Source: Persicitalea jodogahamensis (GTDB lineage: Bacteria; Bacteroidota; Bacteroidia; Cytophagales; Spirosomataceae). From it: a DNA stretch of 64,000 bases. Positions 15,712 through 24,338 of this stretch are shown one piece after another. Location of the stretch: assembly GCF_014651615.1 (NCBI RefSeq), contig NZ_BMXF01000001.1:1-64000 (forward strand), read 5' to 3'. The stretch's first letter is position 1. Every line of letters begins with the position of its first letter. Under the pieces are notes generated by a model, which worked only from the letters and a program-made list of their open reading frames with translations, ran no database searches and was not told the origin of the DNA. The position numbers and the translations under genes were made by a program.

Positions 15712-18708
15712 ATGACGAAACCATTACCTCTTTTCAGGGCCGTAGTCTACACCATTATGGCCCTGTTCCTTGCATCGTTTGCGGTGCAGGCGCAAACACC
15801 AGCCGCTGTGAAGGCCGCGGCCCGAGCTGCCAAAGTCAGCACTGACCTGCTGCCCGTTATCGAAAATAACGGCATCAATACGCAAGCCCCATTTCCTGGT
15901 GGATTAGTACGCGAAAATCTGTTCATGACCGAAGGCAATTCCATTGCCATCAGCGCTGTGGCCAATTCCGAGCAGGAGGGCCAGGCCCTACTTCAGAGTC
16001 TGCAGGCTCTTGGCCTGACTAAAGGCCGTGTGCTTAAGCAACAGGTAACGGGCTACCTTCCCATTGATAAGCTGGACGATTTGAAGAATGTTTCCGTGTT
16101 GCGTTCTGCCCGTCCGTCTTACAAACCCATACATAACGTAGGGTCTGTTACCTCGCAGGGAGATACTTCGATGCGCTCCCACATTGCCCGCACCACTTAC
16201 GATGTGAATGGGGCGGGAGTGAAGGTTGGGGTGCTTTCCGACTCCTACGATAGACTCGGCGGTGCCGCTTCGGGAGTTGCTTCGGGCGATTTGCCAATGA
16301 ACGTTGAGGTATTGAAAGAATTCAGTGGTGATGGTGGCATCGACGAAGGCCGGGCTATGATTGAACTGATCCACGATGTCGCCCCCGGCTCTCCGCAGGC
16401 CTTTTATACGGCTTTTGAAGGGCAACTCGATTTCGCGGCTGGTATTCGGGCCCTGGCTGCTGCCGGTTGTAAAATTATTACCGATGATGTCTCTTATTTT
16501 GCCGAACCATTCTTTCAGGATGGCCCCATTGCCCAGGCGGTCGATGACGTAGTTAGTAATAGTGGTGTTACCTATTTCTCCTCAGCGGGCAACTCGGCCC
16601 GGCAATCTTACCAAAGTGCTTACCGGGGAACGACACCACCTGCCAGCCCTACGTACTATGTGGGCGCGCACAACTTTTGGGGGGGGGATAAGTTCCAGTC
16701 ACTTACCATTGGGGCTGGCCGGAGCATCACCATCGCTTTCCAGTGGGACGACCCCTTTTTCTCCGTCAGTGGTGGCAGTGGTGCCCGGACAGATATGGAT
16801 TTGCTAGTCTACTTTAATGGGACTTTTCTGTCACAATTTTCATCACAAGCCGAGAGCATAGGGGGGGATCCCGTCGAGATCATCGGCCTTAGGAATACTG
16901 GCAGTAGCGCATTGACTATCGAACTGGTGCTCGCCAAGTATGAGGATGTAACTACGGGAAGTACGCCTGACCCGACTCTCGTAAAATGGGTGAATTTTGG
17001 CAATGACGTTCCCACCGAGTATGATACCAAAAGCTCGACAGTAGTGGGTCATTCCAATGCCACCAGGACAATTGCAGTGGGAGCAGCTCCTTTTTACAAC
17101 ACACCTGCTTACAATAATGCATTGTCTACGGCTACTATCGAGCCGTTTTCTTCAGCCGGGGGTACCCCCATCCTTTTTAGCACCAACGGTACCCGGCTTG
17201 GTGCGCCTGTTGTACGCCAGAAACCAGAAATCACGAGCGTCGATGGTACCAATACCACATTCTTTATCTCAGATACTAACCGCGATACCGATGCATTTCC
17301 AAACTTCTTCGGCACCTCGGCGGCGGCTCCGCATGCGGCTGGCGTGGCAGCCCTGATGAAGCAGAAAGCGCCCGGCATTAGCCCTGCGGCTATTCTGACC
17401 GCCCTGGAAAATACGGCCCTGGATATGGACGACCCCTCCACGCCGGGCTTCGATGCAGGCTTCGACTTTGGTACCGGCTACGGCTTTATCCAGGCGGATA
17501 AAGCCATTCAAGCTATTTTGCCCGCAAACCCCACCTTCGCCATCACGGGCGTAACCACAATCAGCTGCAGCCCCGTGCCGGGTAACCCCAACAAACGTTC
17601 GCTAACCTTCATGCCGAAGTACAGCGTCCTGAACGGGCAACCCATCACTTTCTCAGTGGCTAGTGAGACGCTTCCAACTACCGCGCCGGGGCCCTATACG
17701 ATCGAAATTTATATCGATAATCCCACCATTACGCTCAAGGCCACCCAGCAGGGAACCAGCGGCGAGGCAAGATTCATTTATAACTGGCTGGCCGTTTGCG
17801 GCACCACCCCGCCCACTCCTGATCCGGAGCCAACCAATTTCGTCATCACAGACGTGACGACTATCAGTTGCAACCCCACGCCGGGCGACCCCAACCGGCG
17901 CTCGCTGACTTTCAACCCTCAGTATAGCGGAACGAATGGACAGCCCATTACTTTCTCCATCGTTAATGAGAAGCTTCCGACTACCGCGCCGGGCCCCTAC
18001 ACCATTGGAGTGTATACCGACCGACCGACCATTACTCTTAAAGCCACTCAGCAGGGTACCAGTGGCGAGGCGAGTTTCGTCTACAACTGGCTGGCCGTTT
18101 GTGGCACCACTCCGCCCGCTCCCACTCCGGAGCCAACCAATTTCACCATTACGGGCGTAACTACCATCAGTTGCAGCCCCACGCCGGGCGAACCCAACAA
18201 GCGCTCGCTGACCTTCGATCCCCAATACAGCGGAATCAACGGCCAGCCTGTCACTTTCTCGGTCGTCAGTGAGAAGCTCCCGACGACTGCGCCGGGCCCC
18301 TACACACTTGGAGTGTATATTGATAACCCCACTATTACGCTCAAAGCTACCCAACAGGGTACCAGTGGCGAGGCAAGTTTCGTTTACAACTGGCTGGCCG
18401 TTTGCGGTAGTAGCAGTGCGCGGTTCGGGGCCGGGTCAGAAGAGGCCAATGGTTTGAATGTTGTCATGTTGGGTAACCCCGTGGAAGATGGCCGGGTGTC
18501 GGTGATGGTGCGTGGTGCTGCCAGCCAGCCGGTCAATATGATTCTGACTGACACAAGAGGCAAAGTAATTGGTAGTCACCAGATCGAGCAGGCGGGCCGG
18601 GAAGAGCAGCACGTGTTCGAGGTAAGCCGTCAACCAACGAGCCTACTTCTGCTGAAGGTAAGTACCCCTACCGAATCTAAAACGATAAAGGTGCTCAAAG
18701 TCCAATAG
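15712..18708 (+). CDS. Secreted S8-family serine peptidase with repeats and T9SS tail
   Basis: The 998-residue protein has a signal peptide (cleavage near VQAQ), then a subtilase-like domain: VGVLSDSYD with catalytic aspartate D177, SSAGN near residue 290 with the oxyanion asparagine, and GTSAAAPHAAG with catalytic serine S536. No canonical HG(T) histidine motif is visible; its place is taken by DEGRAMIELIHDVAPG starting at D211. Residues ~607-900 are three copies of a ~100-residue repeat, each starting ITxVTTISC and ending VYNWLAVCG or a close variant. The last ~85 residues (from about 915) form a beta domain ending in KTIKVLKVQ, typical of type A type IX secretion sorting domains. It is probably an extracellular, perhaps surface-bound, protease. 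Confidence 0.9.
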   Translation: MTKPLPLFRAVVYTIMALFLASFAVQAQTPAAVKAAARAAKVSTDLLPVIENNGINTQAPFPGGLVRENLFMTEGNSIAISAVANSEQEGQALLQSLQALGLTKGRVLKQQVTGYLPIDKLDDLKNVSVLRSARPSYKPIHNVGSVTSQGDTSMRSHIARTTYDVNGAGVKVGVLSDSYDRLGGAASGVASGDLPMNVEVLKEFSGDGGIDEGRAMIELIHDVAPGSPQAFYTAFEGQLDFAAGIRALAAAGCKIITDDVSYFAEPFFQDGPIAQAVDDVVSNSGVTYFSSAGNSARQSYQSAYRGTTPPASPTYYVGAHNFWGGDKFQSLTIGAGRSITIAFQWDDPFFSVSGGSGARTDMDLLVYFNGTFLSQFSSQAESIGGDPVEIIGLRNTGSSALTIELVLAKYEDVTTGSTPDPTLVKWVNFGNDVPTEYDTKSSTVVGHSNATRTIAVGAAPFYNTPAYNNALSTATIEPFSSAGGTPILFSTNGTRLGAPVVRQKPEITSVDGTNTTFFISDTNRDTDAFPNFFGTSAAAPHAAGVAALMKQKAPGISPAAILTALENTALDMDDPSTPGFDAGFDFGTGYGFIQADKAIQAILPANPTFAITGVTTISCSPVPGNPNKRSLTFMPKYSVLNGQPITFSVASETLPTTAPGPYTIEIYIDNPTITLKATQQGTSGEARFIYNWLAVCGTTPPTPDPEPTNFVITDVTTISCNPTPGDPNRRSLTFNPQYSGTNGQPITFSIVNEKLPTTAPGPYTIGVYTDRPTITLKATQQGTSGEASFVYNWLAVCGTTPPAPTPEPTNFTITGVTTISCSPTPGEPNKRSLTFDPQYSGINGQPVTFSVVSEKLPTTAPGPYTLGVYIDNPTITLKATQQGTSGEASFVYNWLAVCGSSSARFGAGSEEANGLNVVMLGNPVEDGRVSVMVRGAASQPVNMILTDTRGKVIGSHQIEQAGREEQHVFEVSRQPTSLLLLKVSTPTESKTIKVLKVQ
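17530..18411 (+). repeat. Three tandem ~300-bp coding repeats in the S8 peptidase
   Basis: Three consecutive units of about 300 bases, starting near 17536, 17836 and 18136, are very similar at DNA and protein level. Each carries an ISC cysteine near the start and a CG cysteine at the end that could pair. The units are joined by short TPPxPxPEP linkers. Confidence 0.9.
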
Positions 18709-18723
18709 GTTAGAAGAGCGCAT

Positions 18724-18775
18724 CTGAAACGCAACGTGCCCCGGCTAAGTCTAGCCGGGGCACGTTGCGTTTCAG
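18724..18775 (+). terminator. Very strong 24-bp hairpin after the S8 peptidase gene
   Basis: A perfect 24-bp stem (18724-18747 with 18752-18775) with a 4-base loop begins 15 bases after the peptidase stop and is followed by GTTTT. It lies between convergent genes and could terminate transcription from both sides. Confidence 0.85.
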
Positions 18776-18800
18776 GTTTTAGGCAAATTGTTCGCCTCCC

Positions 18801-18983
18801 TCAGGAAATGAAAGGATCGCCTTTCTCTTTTTGCTTCGAACACGTGGTGAAGAAAATGGAAAGAGGCCAGAAGAGTACGGCTACTAGGGCTTTACTCCAA
18901 TTGGGCTGGTCCGGGTTCTCTGTTACGGCTCTCCTGCCATACCATATCAGTAATAAAGCTACGATGATCCATACATTTTCCAT
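18801..18983 (-). CDS. Small two-helix membrane protein
   Basis: A 60-residue frame lies 45 bases downstream of the glycogen synthase stop on the same strand. It encodes two likely membrane segments (VWIIVALLLIWYG and ALVAVLFWPLSIFF) separated by a polar loop, with a basic C-terminal tail. That organisation is more gene-like than chance. The opposite strand also has an open frame here, but it contains no hydrophobic or domain pattern. No family is recognised. Confidence 0.45.
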   Translation of the reverse strand: MENVWIIVALLLIWYGRRAVTENPDQPNWSKALVAVLFWPLSIFFTTCSKQKEKGDPFIS

Positions 18984-19028
18984 TTGCTCAGCTTTAGGTG
19001 ATTGATCTATCAGACAATTTCAGGTTAA

Positions 19029-20843
19029 CTACGGCTTCTTCCGCTTCACCGCCAGATCGTGCGCCGTGTCGTAGTAGGAACGCAGGTTGGTCCAATCGAA
19101 TACATCCGAAATATTCTCCACACGATTGCGCTGCATAATGCGGTCGCGACGGTTCATTTTTACAAACTTGAAAAGAATGTCGGCCATCTGGTCGGCGGCC
19201 TGCGAATAGTTCTGAGTCTTGCGGTTGATGACATAGATGCCTCGGTTCTCATAATCGCGCATGATCTGCATGATGTAGTCGCCAAAGCCCGACAAGTCAC
19301 TGGTGACGGTGGGTACACCCCGCACCACGCATTCGAGCGGTGTGTAGCCCCAGGGTTCATAATAGCTCGGGAACACGCCAAGGTGGCAGCCGCGTACAAA
19401 CTGCCCGTAGTCCAATCCAAAGAGTGGGTTGGTGGAAGACACGAAGTCGGGGTGGTAGACGATCTTGACGCGGTCGCGCTCATTATTGACGAGGTTGGCC
19501 TTGCGGCAGAAATCAGTGATGCCGTCTTCCTGTTTCAGATCGTGGGTGACAAAGGCGGGTAGTTCATCCGTTTTCCAGGATTGGATGGTGCGCCGCAGCC
19601 GTAGCCGCCAGTATTCGTCTACGAACTGGTTGAGGTCCGGCATTTTGTGGTCGGTGCCGGCGGCCGTTGCCAGGAAAAGTTTTTCTCCAACCTGCTTCTC
19701 GATGGCCGTGGTAGTTTCGTGCAGTTCGTCCAGTACCGCCCGCGAATGCAGTACATCGGGATTGATGGAAAAATAGGGCTGCTTGGTAATGATGAACATC
19801 ACAACCGTCATCTCCGAACCGGTCTGAATCAATCGCCAGTTAAGACGGGCCAGCGCTTCCAGCGTCAGGTCGTAGCCCTTGTTGCTGAATTCGTAGCGCC
19901 CCGATGTAAATAGGTAAAGGGTATTGTCAAGGTCAAAAGAGTAGCTCGGAAAAAAGTGGCCCAGTACAAACTCGTGGATTTTCTCCTTGTATTTGAGGTG
20001 CAGATTCTGGAATTCGTGTACAGCCTGGAATCGCATGACATTCAGGCCGTTAGGAGTTACCAGATCGGGAATCCGGCCTAAAAAGACCTCACATTCGCGG
20101 GCAGTGACATCGCTCACGGTGGTTAGGACATGGGCGTTTTGGGCGGCCTGTCGCTCGAAAGCGGCCTGTGTCACAATGCCGTAATGGCGGGCTTCGTGTT
20201 CCCAGTCGAAGAAGGGGAGTTTGTTGTAAAAACCCTCCACGTTTTGGGCCAGGTACCGTCCCAGCATGGTGGCGTGGGTCGTGAACGTGATGGCAATCTT
20301 GACATTGGCCTGGCGCAAACCGGGTAGTCCGCTGCTTGACATCCACTCATGAAACTGCACGGCAATGTCGGCTTTCTTGGCGTTTTCGGCGGCAAATTCC
20401 GTGAGATAAACGCGCAACATTTCACCAAAAACGATGGTTTGATTCACCAGATCTTCGGTGTTGATGGTCGAAATCCGCTGCTCTTCCCAAAGGCGAAATT
20501 TTATCTCATCCAGCCGATCCATGGAACTCATGACGTCGAATAGAATAACCCGGGGCTTGCCCGTTACCAGCCAGTAGCCGTAGTGGACACCATAGCCCAT
20601 TTCGCGCATGGCCGCTACGGTGCGGCCCGCCGCCGTATCATCGAGTTCTTCGATGGGTTCGAACTCCGACAATGCCCTCTGGGGGAAGTACGGGCCAAGC
20701 AGATAATACCCCTCGCCCCATTTTTCCACCATCGCGGGTACCTTGGTACGGATGACGGTATAAATACCGCCGACCTGGTTGCAAACCTCCCAGGCGGTCT
20801 CGAACAGGATGGTATTCTTTTGTTTTTTATCTATGTTTTCCAA
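19029..20843 (-). CDS. Glycogen synthase, GT3 (eukaryotic-like) family
   Basis: The 604-residue enzyme belongs to the GT3 type of glycogen synthase found in animals, fungi and many Bacteroidota. The N-terminal ETAWEVCNQVGGIYTVIRTK segment and the C-terminal SYYEPWGYTPLECVVRGVP segment with its catalytic glutamates are diagnostic; the donor is UDP-glucose. It should extend alpha-1,4-glucan in the cytoplasm. The start is a TTG at 20843 giving MENIDKKQKNTILFETAW; there is no nearby ATG. No branching enzyme, phosphorylase or pyrophosphorylase gene is adjacent. Confidence 0.94.
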   Translation of the reverse strand: MENIDKKQKNTILFETAWEVCNQVGGIYTVIRTKVPAMVEKWGEGYYLLGPYFPQRALSEFEPIEELDDTAAGRTVAAMREMGYGVHYGYWLVTGKPRVILFDVMSSMDRLDEIKFRLWEEQRISTINTEDLVNQTIVFGEMLRVYLTEFAAENAKKADIAVQFHEWMSSSGLPGLRQANVKIAITFTTHATMLGRYLAQNVEGFYNKLPFFDWEHEARHYGIVTQAAFERQAAQNAHVLTTVSDVTARECEVFLGRIPDLVTPNGLNVMRFQAVHEFQNLHLKYKEKIHEFVLGHFFPSYSFDLDNTLYLFTSGRYEFSNKGYDLTLEALARLNWRLIQTGSEMTVVMFIITKQPYFSINPDVLHSRAVLDELHETTTAIEKQVGEKLFLATAAGTDHKMPDLNQFVDEYWRLRLRRTIQSWKTDELPAFVTHDLKQEDGITDFCRKANLVNNERDRVKIVYHPDFVSSTNPLFGLDYGQFVRGCHLGVFPSYYEPWGYTPLECVVRGVPTVTSDLSGFGDYIMQIMRDYENRGIYVINRKTQNYSQAADQMADILFKFVKMNRRDRIMQRNRVENISDVFDWTNLRSYYDTAHDLAVKRKKP

Positions 20844-20926
20844 ATCAGGGTACAGTTAGCAGATAGTAAGGTGAGGTATGAAAGGTACTATATTCCGTTA
20901 AAATCACAAAGATTCCTGCATTTACC

Positions 20927-21088
20927 ATGAAAATGAAAAAAAAATCAGACTTACCCACGAAAGTATGCAATAACTGCGGGCGCCCCTTTGCGTGGCGGAA
21001 AAAGTGGGCAAGCAATTGGGAGGAGGTAAAATATTGTAGCGACCGTTGCCGCTCACAACGTTCCAAGCCATTGAAAGATAGCGGCTAG
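20927..21088 (+). CDS. DUF2256 family small zinc-ribbon-like protein
   Basis: A 53-codon frame from the ATG at 20927 (a second ATG lies at 20933) encodes a lysine-rich peptide with [16 protein letters not shown] and YCSDRCR, that is CxxC...CxxxC cysteine spacing with the conserved WRKKW. This matches the small DUF2256 family. It probably binds zinc; its function is unknown. It is divergent from the glycogen synthase gene and about 110 bases upstream of the GHL10 gene. Confidence 0.85.
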   Translation: MKMKKKSDLPTKVCNNCGRPFAWRKKWASNWEEVKYCSDRCRSQRSKPLKDSG

Positions 21089-21199
21089 CGGCGGTTAAGA
21101 TGGATTCGGAGGAGATTGAAAGCGGCCATGAACCCACCAAAATTGCCCTAAAATCCGTTACTTTGACGATTCAAGAAAAGACTATGATTGATTGTCGGT

Positions 21200-22789
21200 G
21201 TGAAAAAAATTGGTTTTGGACTCTTATCTCCCTTTCTCCTGTATTTCGGGCTCAGTGCATGCCAGGCGCAGCCAGAAGCCTTTGAAGTAGAACGGCCGCC
21301 TAAGCGGGAGTTCAGGGCGGTTTGGGTAGCTACGGTAGATAACATCGACTGGCCGAGCCAGAAGAATCTCACGCCTGATCGCCAGCGTGCGGAATTTGTC
21401 GATTTGCTGGAATTTTATAAAGGCATTGGCATGAACGCCCTATTCGTGCAGGTACGGGCGGCAGGCGATGCTTTCTACGCCAAGAGTAGCGAACCCTGGT
21501 CAGAATGGCTCACAGGCGAACAGGGGCGCCCGCCAGTGCCGTTTTACGATCCACTCGACTACATGGTGCGGGAGTCGCACCGCCGGGGGCTGGAATTTCA
21601 CGCCTGGCTCAACCTCAATCGACTGGTACACCGCTCGTCGCGAAGCGTATCTTCACAAAATCTCAGCCGAACCCACCCGGCCTGGGTACTTAGTTACGAC
21701 GGAGCCAAGCTCTTCAATTTCGGCATACCGGAGGTAAGACAGTTTATTACCGAAATGACCGTCAACGTGGCCCGCAACTACGATGTGGACGGGATTCATT
21801 TCGACGACTATTTTTATCCCTACGCCGTAGCGGGACAAACGTTGGAGGATGAGGCAACCTTCAAAAAATATGGTCAGGGTTTCGCTAATAAGAATGACTG
21901 GCGACGTCACAACATAGATATTCTGATCAAGCAAATCCACGATTCACTGGCCGTGGTGAAGCCGCGCATCAAGTTTGGCATCAGTCCGTTTGGGGTCTGG
22001 CGCAACCGCCGCGACGACGCCAACGGCTCCAATACCACGGGCGGCCTGACCTCCTACGACCATCTTTTTGCCGATACGCGCAAGTGGCTGCAGGAAGGCT
22101 GGATCGACTATGTGGCACCACAGGTCTATTTTTCAGGGGGCTTTGCCAAAGTACCTTTCAAAAACCTGGTGGATTGGTGGGCGGAGAACAGCTTCGATCG
22201 CCATTTTTACGTGGGCCAGGCTGCCTATCGCGTGGGGTACGAAGACAGCGACAAACACTGGCGTAATACTTCCGAAATCCCCGATCAGGTAAGGTACCTT
22301 CGTAAAGACGGCGCCGACGGCAGCATATTTTTCAGCTCGCGCTCCCTGCGCCGCAATTCGCTGGGTTTTGTGGATTCGCTCAGAAACGAATTTTACAAAT
22401 ATCCGGCTCTGATACCTTCCATGCCCTGGAAGGACAACGTCGTACCCCTCAGCCCACAAAGGCTCGGTGCCACCCTACAAATGGCGGGACTGAATCTGTT
22501 TTGGGAAGCTCCGCCCCTCGCCTCCGACGGCGACTCGGCGACCTACTACGTCATCTACCGGTTTGAAGAAGGCGAAAAACCATCAGCCATTGACCCACGC
22601 CGCATTGTAGGGCAATGCTACGAAGGGACGCACTTCACTGATCGTACTGCGGTAGCCGAAAAAAAATACCTGTACTATGTCACCGCCGTGGATCGATTGC
22701 ACAACGAAGGGCGTCCCGTAGGGCCACTGCGAATTTTGATTCGGGATAATCGTTTGCAGCGTTTTGAAAATGAGATGACTGAAAACTAA
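21200..22789 (+). CDS. GHL10 (DUF4015-like) glycoside hydrolase lipoprotein
   Basis: About 529 residues. REFRAVWVATVDNIDWPS, FVQVRAAGDAFY, EFHAWLNLNR, DGIHFDDYFYPY and FGISPFGVWRNR are the markers of the GHL10/YngK family of TIM-barrel hydrolases that act on cell-wall or extracellular glycans. The last ~110 residues resemble a fibronectin type III domain. The N-terminus is a lipoprotein signal ending LSAC. The start is unusual: a GTG at 21200 gives MKKIGFGLL, a TTG at 21188 would add four residues, and the nearby ATG at 21184 is in another frame. The gene converges on araA. Confidence 0.88.
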   Translation: MKKIGFGLLSPFLLYFGLSACQAQPEAFEVERPPKREFRAVWVATVDNIDWPSQKNLTPDRQRAEFVDLLEFYKGIGMNALFVQVRAAGDAFYAKSSEPWSEWLTGEQGRPPVPFYDPLDYMVRESHRRGLEFHAWLNLNRLVHRSSRSVSSQNLSRTHPAWVLSYDGAKLFNFGIPEVRQFITEMTVNVARNYDVDGIHFDDYFYPYAVAGQTLEDEATFKKYGQGFANKNDWRRHNIDILIKQIHDSLAVVKPRIKFGISPFGVWRNRRDDANGSNTTGGLTSYDHLFADTRKWLQEGWIDYVAPQVYFSGGFAKVPFKNLVDWWAENSFDRHFYVGQAAYRVGYEDSDKHWRNTSEIPDQVRYLRKDGADGSIFFSSRSLRRNSLGFVDSLRNEFYKYPALIPSMPWKDNVVPLSPQRLGATLQMAGLNLFWEAPPLASDGDSATYYVIYRFEEGEKPSAIDPRRIVGQCYEGTHFTDRTAVAEKKYLYYVTAVDRLHNEGRPVGPLRILIRDNRLQRFENEMTEN

Positions 22790-22847
22790 CGAAAAGTGGA
22801 AAGTTTTCAGTCATCACTGCATCATAGTAAGCAGCTGATAACTCAAC

Positions 22848-24338
22848 CTACCGGTAGAGTACCTCCCCAAGCTGCAAATCCTTCTTCAACCCCCGGATGG
22901 TCGTGTCCCTGTCGATCACCACCAGTTCCACGCCCAGCATTTCCGCTAAATCTTCGATGTGCTCGGTGCGGAGACTTTGGCTGTACACCGTATGGTGCGC
23001 GCCTCCGGCCAGGATCCAGGCTTGTAGGCCGACTTCCATGCTGGGCTGGGGTTGCCAAAGTACCCGCGCCGTGGGTAGTTTGGGGAAATCCTGCGTGCTT
23101 TCGACGGCCTCCACCTCATTGACCAGCAGCCGGAAGCGGTGGCCCAGGTCGATCAGCGAGACGTTAAGGGCCGACCCTGCCGCGCCATCGAACACCAGCC
23201 GGACGGGATCCTCCTTGCCGCCGATGCCCAGCGGATGCACCTCGCAGCGCACGGGGCCGACGGCGATGCTCGGACAAATTTCCAGCATGTGCGAGCCGAG
23301 AACCATAGGGTTTTGGGGATCGAAATGGTAAGTGTAATCCTCCATGAACGAGGTGCCGCCCGGCAGCCCCGTCGCCATCGTCTTCAGCACGTGCACCAGG
23401 GCGGCGGTCTTCCAGTCGCCCTCGCCACCGTAGCCGTAGCCCGCCGCCATCATCCGCTGTGAGCCGATGCCGGGCAACTGCCGCATACCGTGCAAATCCT
23501 CGAAAGTATTCGTGTAGGCCGAGTAGCCGCCGTCTTCCAGAAAGTACTTCAGGCCCAGCTCGATGCGGGCCGCCTCGACGAGCGATTCGCGCATGGCGCC
23601 GCCTTTCACCAACGAGGCCATCAGCCGGTAGCTGTCGGCGTACTCCTGCATCAATTCTTCCATCTCCTCGTCGGAAACCTGGCCGATGACCTTCACCAAA
23701 TCGCCGACCCCGTGGGTGTTGACTGAGAAGCCGAACTTGATCTGGGCCTCCACCTTGTCGCCCTCGGTCACGGCCACCTGCCGCATGTTGTCGCCGAAGC
23801 GCACCACCTTCATCGTCTGCATCCGGTGGCGGGCCACGGCCACCCGCGCCCAGCCGCCGATCTGCGCCAGCACGGCTTCACCCTGCCAGTGGCCGACGAC
23901 CACCTTCCGGCTGATCTTCATGCGAGTGACCATGAACCCGAACTCGCGGTCGCCGTGGGCCGACTGGTTGAGGTTCATGAAGTCCATGTCGATGTCGGCG
24001 AAGGGGATGTCGCGGTTGTATTGGGTGTGCAGGTGCAGCAGCGGCAGCTGCAGGGCCTTCAGGCCGCCGATCCACATTTTGGCGGGCGAGAAGGTATGCA
24101 TCCAGGTGATGATCCCTACGCAGTTGGGCGTAGCGTTGGCCTCTTTGCACACGGCCAGAATTTCTTCCGGCGTTTTGACCACAGGCTTGAAAACTACCCG
24201 CACCGGAATCTGCGAAGCGGCATCGAAAGATTCGGCGATAATCTTGGAATGCTCGTCTACCTGCCGCAGAGTTTCTTCCCCGTACAGATGCTGGCTGCCC
24301 GTGACGAACCAAATTTCGTATGCTTTTAAATCAACCAT
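22848..24338 (-). CDS. araA: L-arabinose isomerase
   Basis: Interconverts L-arabinose and L-ribulose, the first step of arabinose catabolism, with a manganese-type metal. The product begins MVDLKAYEIWFVTGSQHLYG, the usual family start, at ATG 24338; upstream codons in the frame belong to araB. The protein has 496 residues, normal for AraA. WMHTFSPAKMWI and the YGYGGEGDWKTAALVH segment with the metal-binding glutamate and histidine residues are intact. Its start overlaps the araB stop by 8 bases (ATGGTTGA), so the two are probably translationally coupled. It is the last gene of the run that starts near 31198. Confidence 0.97.
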   Translation of the reverse strand: MVDLKAYEIWFVTGSQHLYGEETLRQVDEHSKIIAESFDAASQIPVRVVFKPVVKTPEEILAVCKEANATPNCVGIITWMHTFSPAKMWIGGLKALQLPLLHLHTQYNRDIPFADIDMDFMNLNQSAHGDREFGFMVTRMKISRKVVVGHWQGEAVLAQIGGWARVAVARHRMQTMKVVRFGDNMRQVAVTEGDKVEAQIKFGFSVNTHGVGDLVKVIGQVSDEEMEELMQEYADSYRLMASLVKGGAMRESLVEAARIELGLKYFLEDGGYSAYTNTFEDLHGMRQLPGIGSQRMMAAGYGYGGEGDWKTAALVHVLKTMATGLPGGTSFMEDYTYHFDPQNPMVLGSHMLEICPSIAVGPVRCEVHPLGIGGKEDPVRLVFDGAAGSALNVSLIDLGHRFRLLVNEVEAVESTQDFPKLPTARVLWQPQPSMEVGLQAWILAGGAHHTVYSQSLRTEHIEDLAEMLGVELVVIDRDTTIRGLKKDLQLGEVLYR

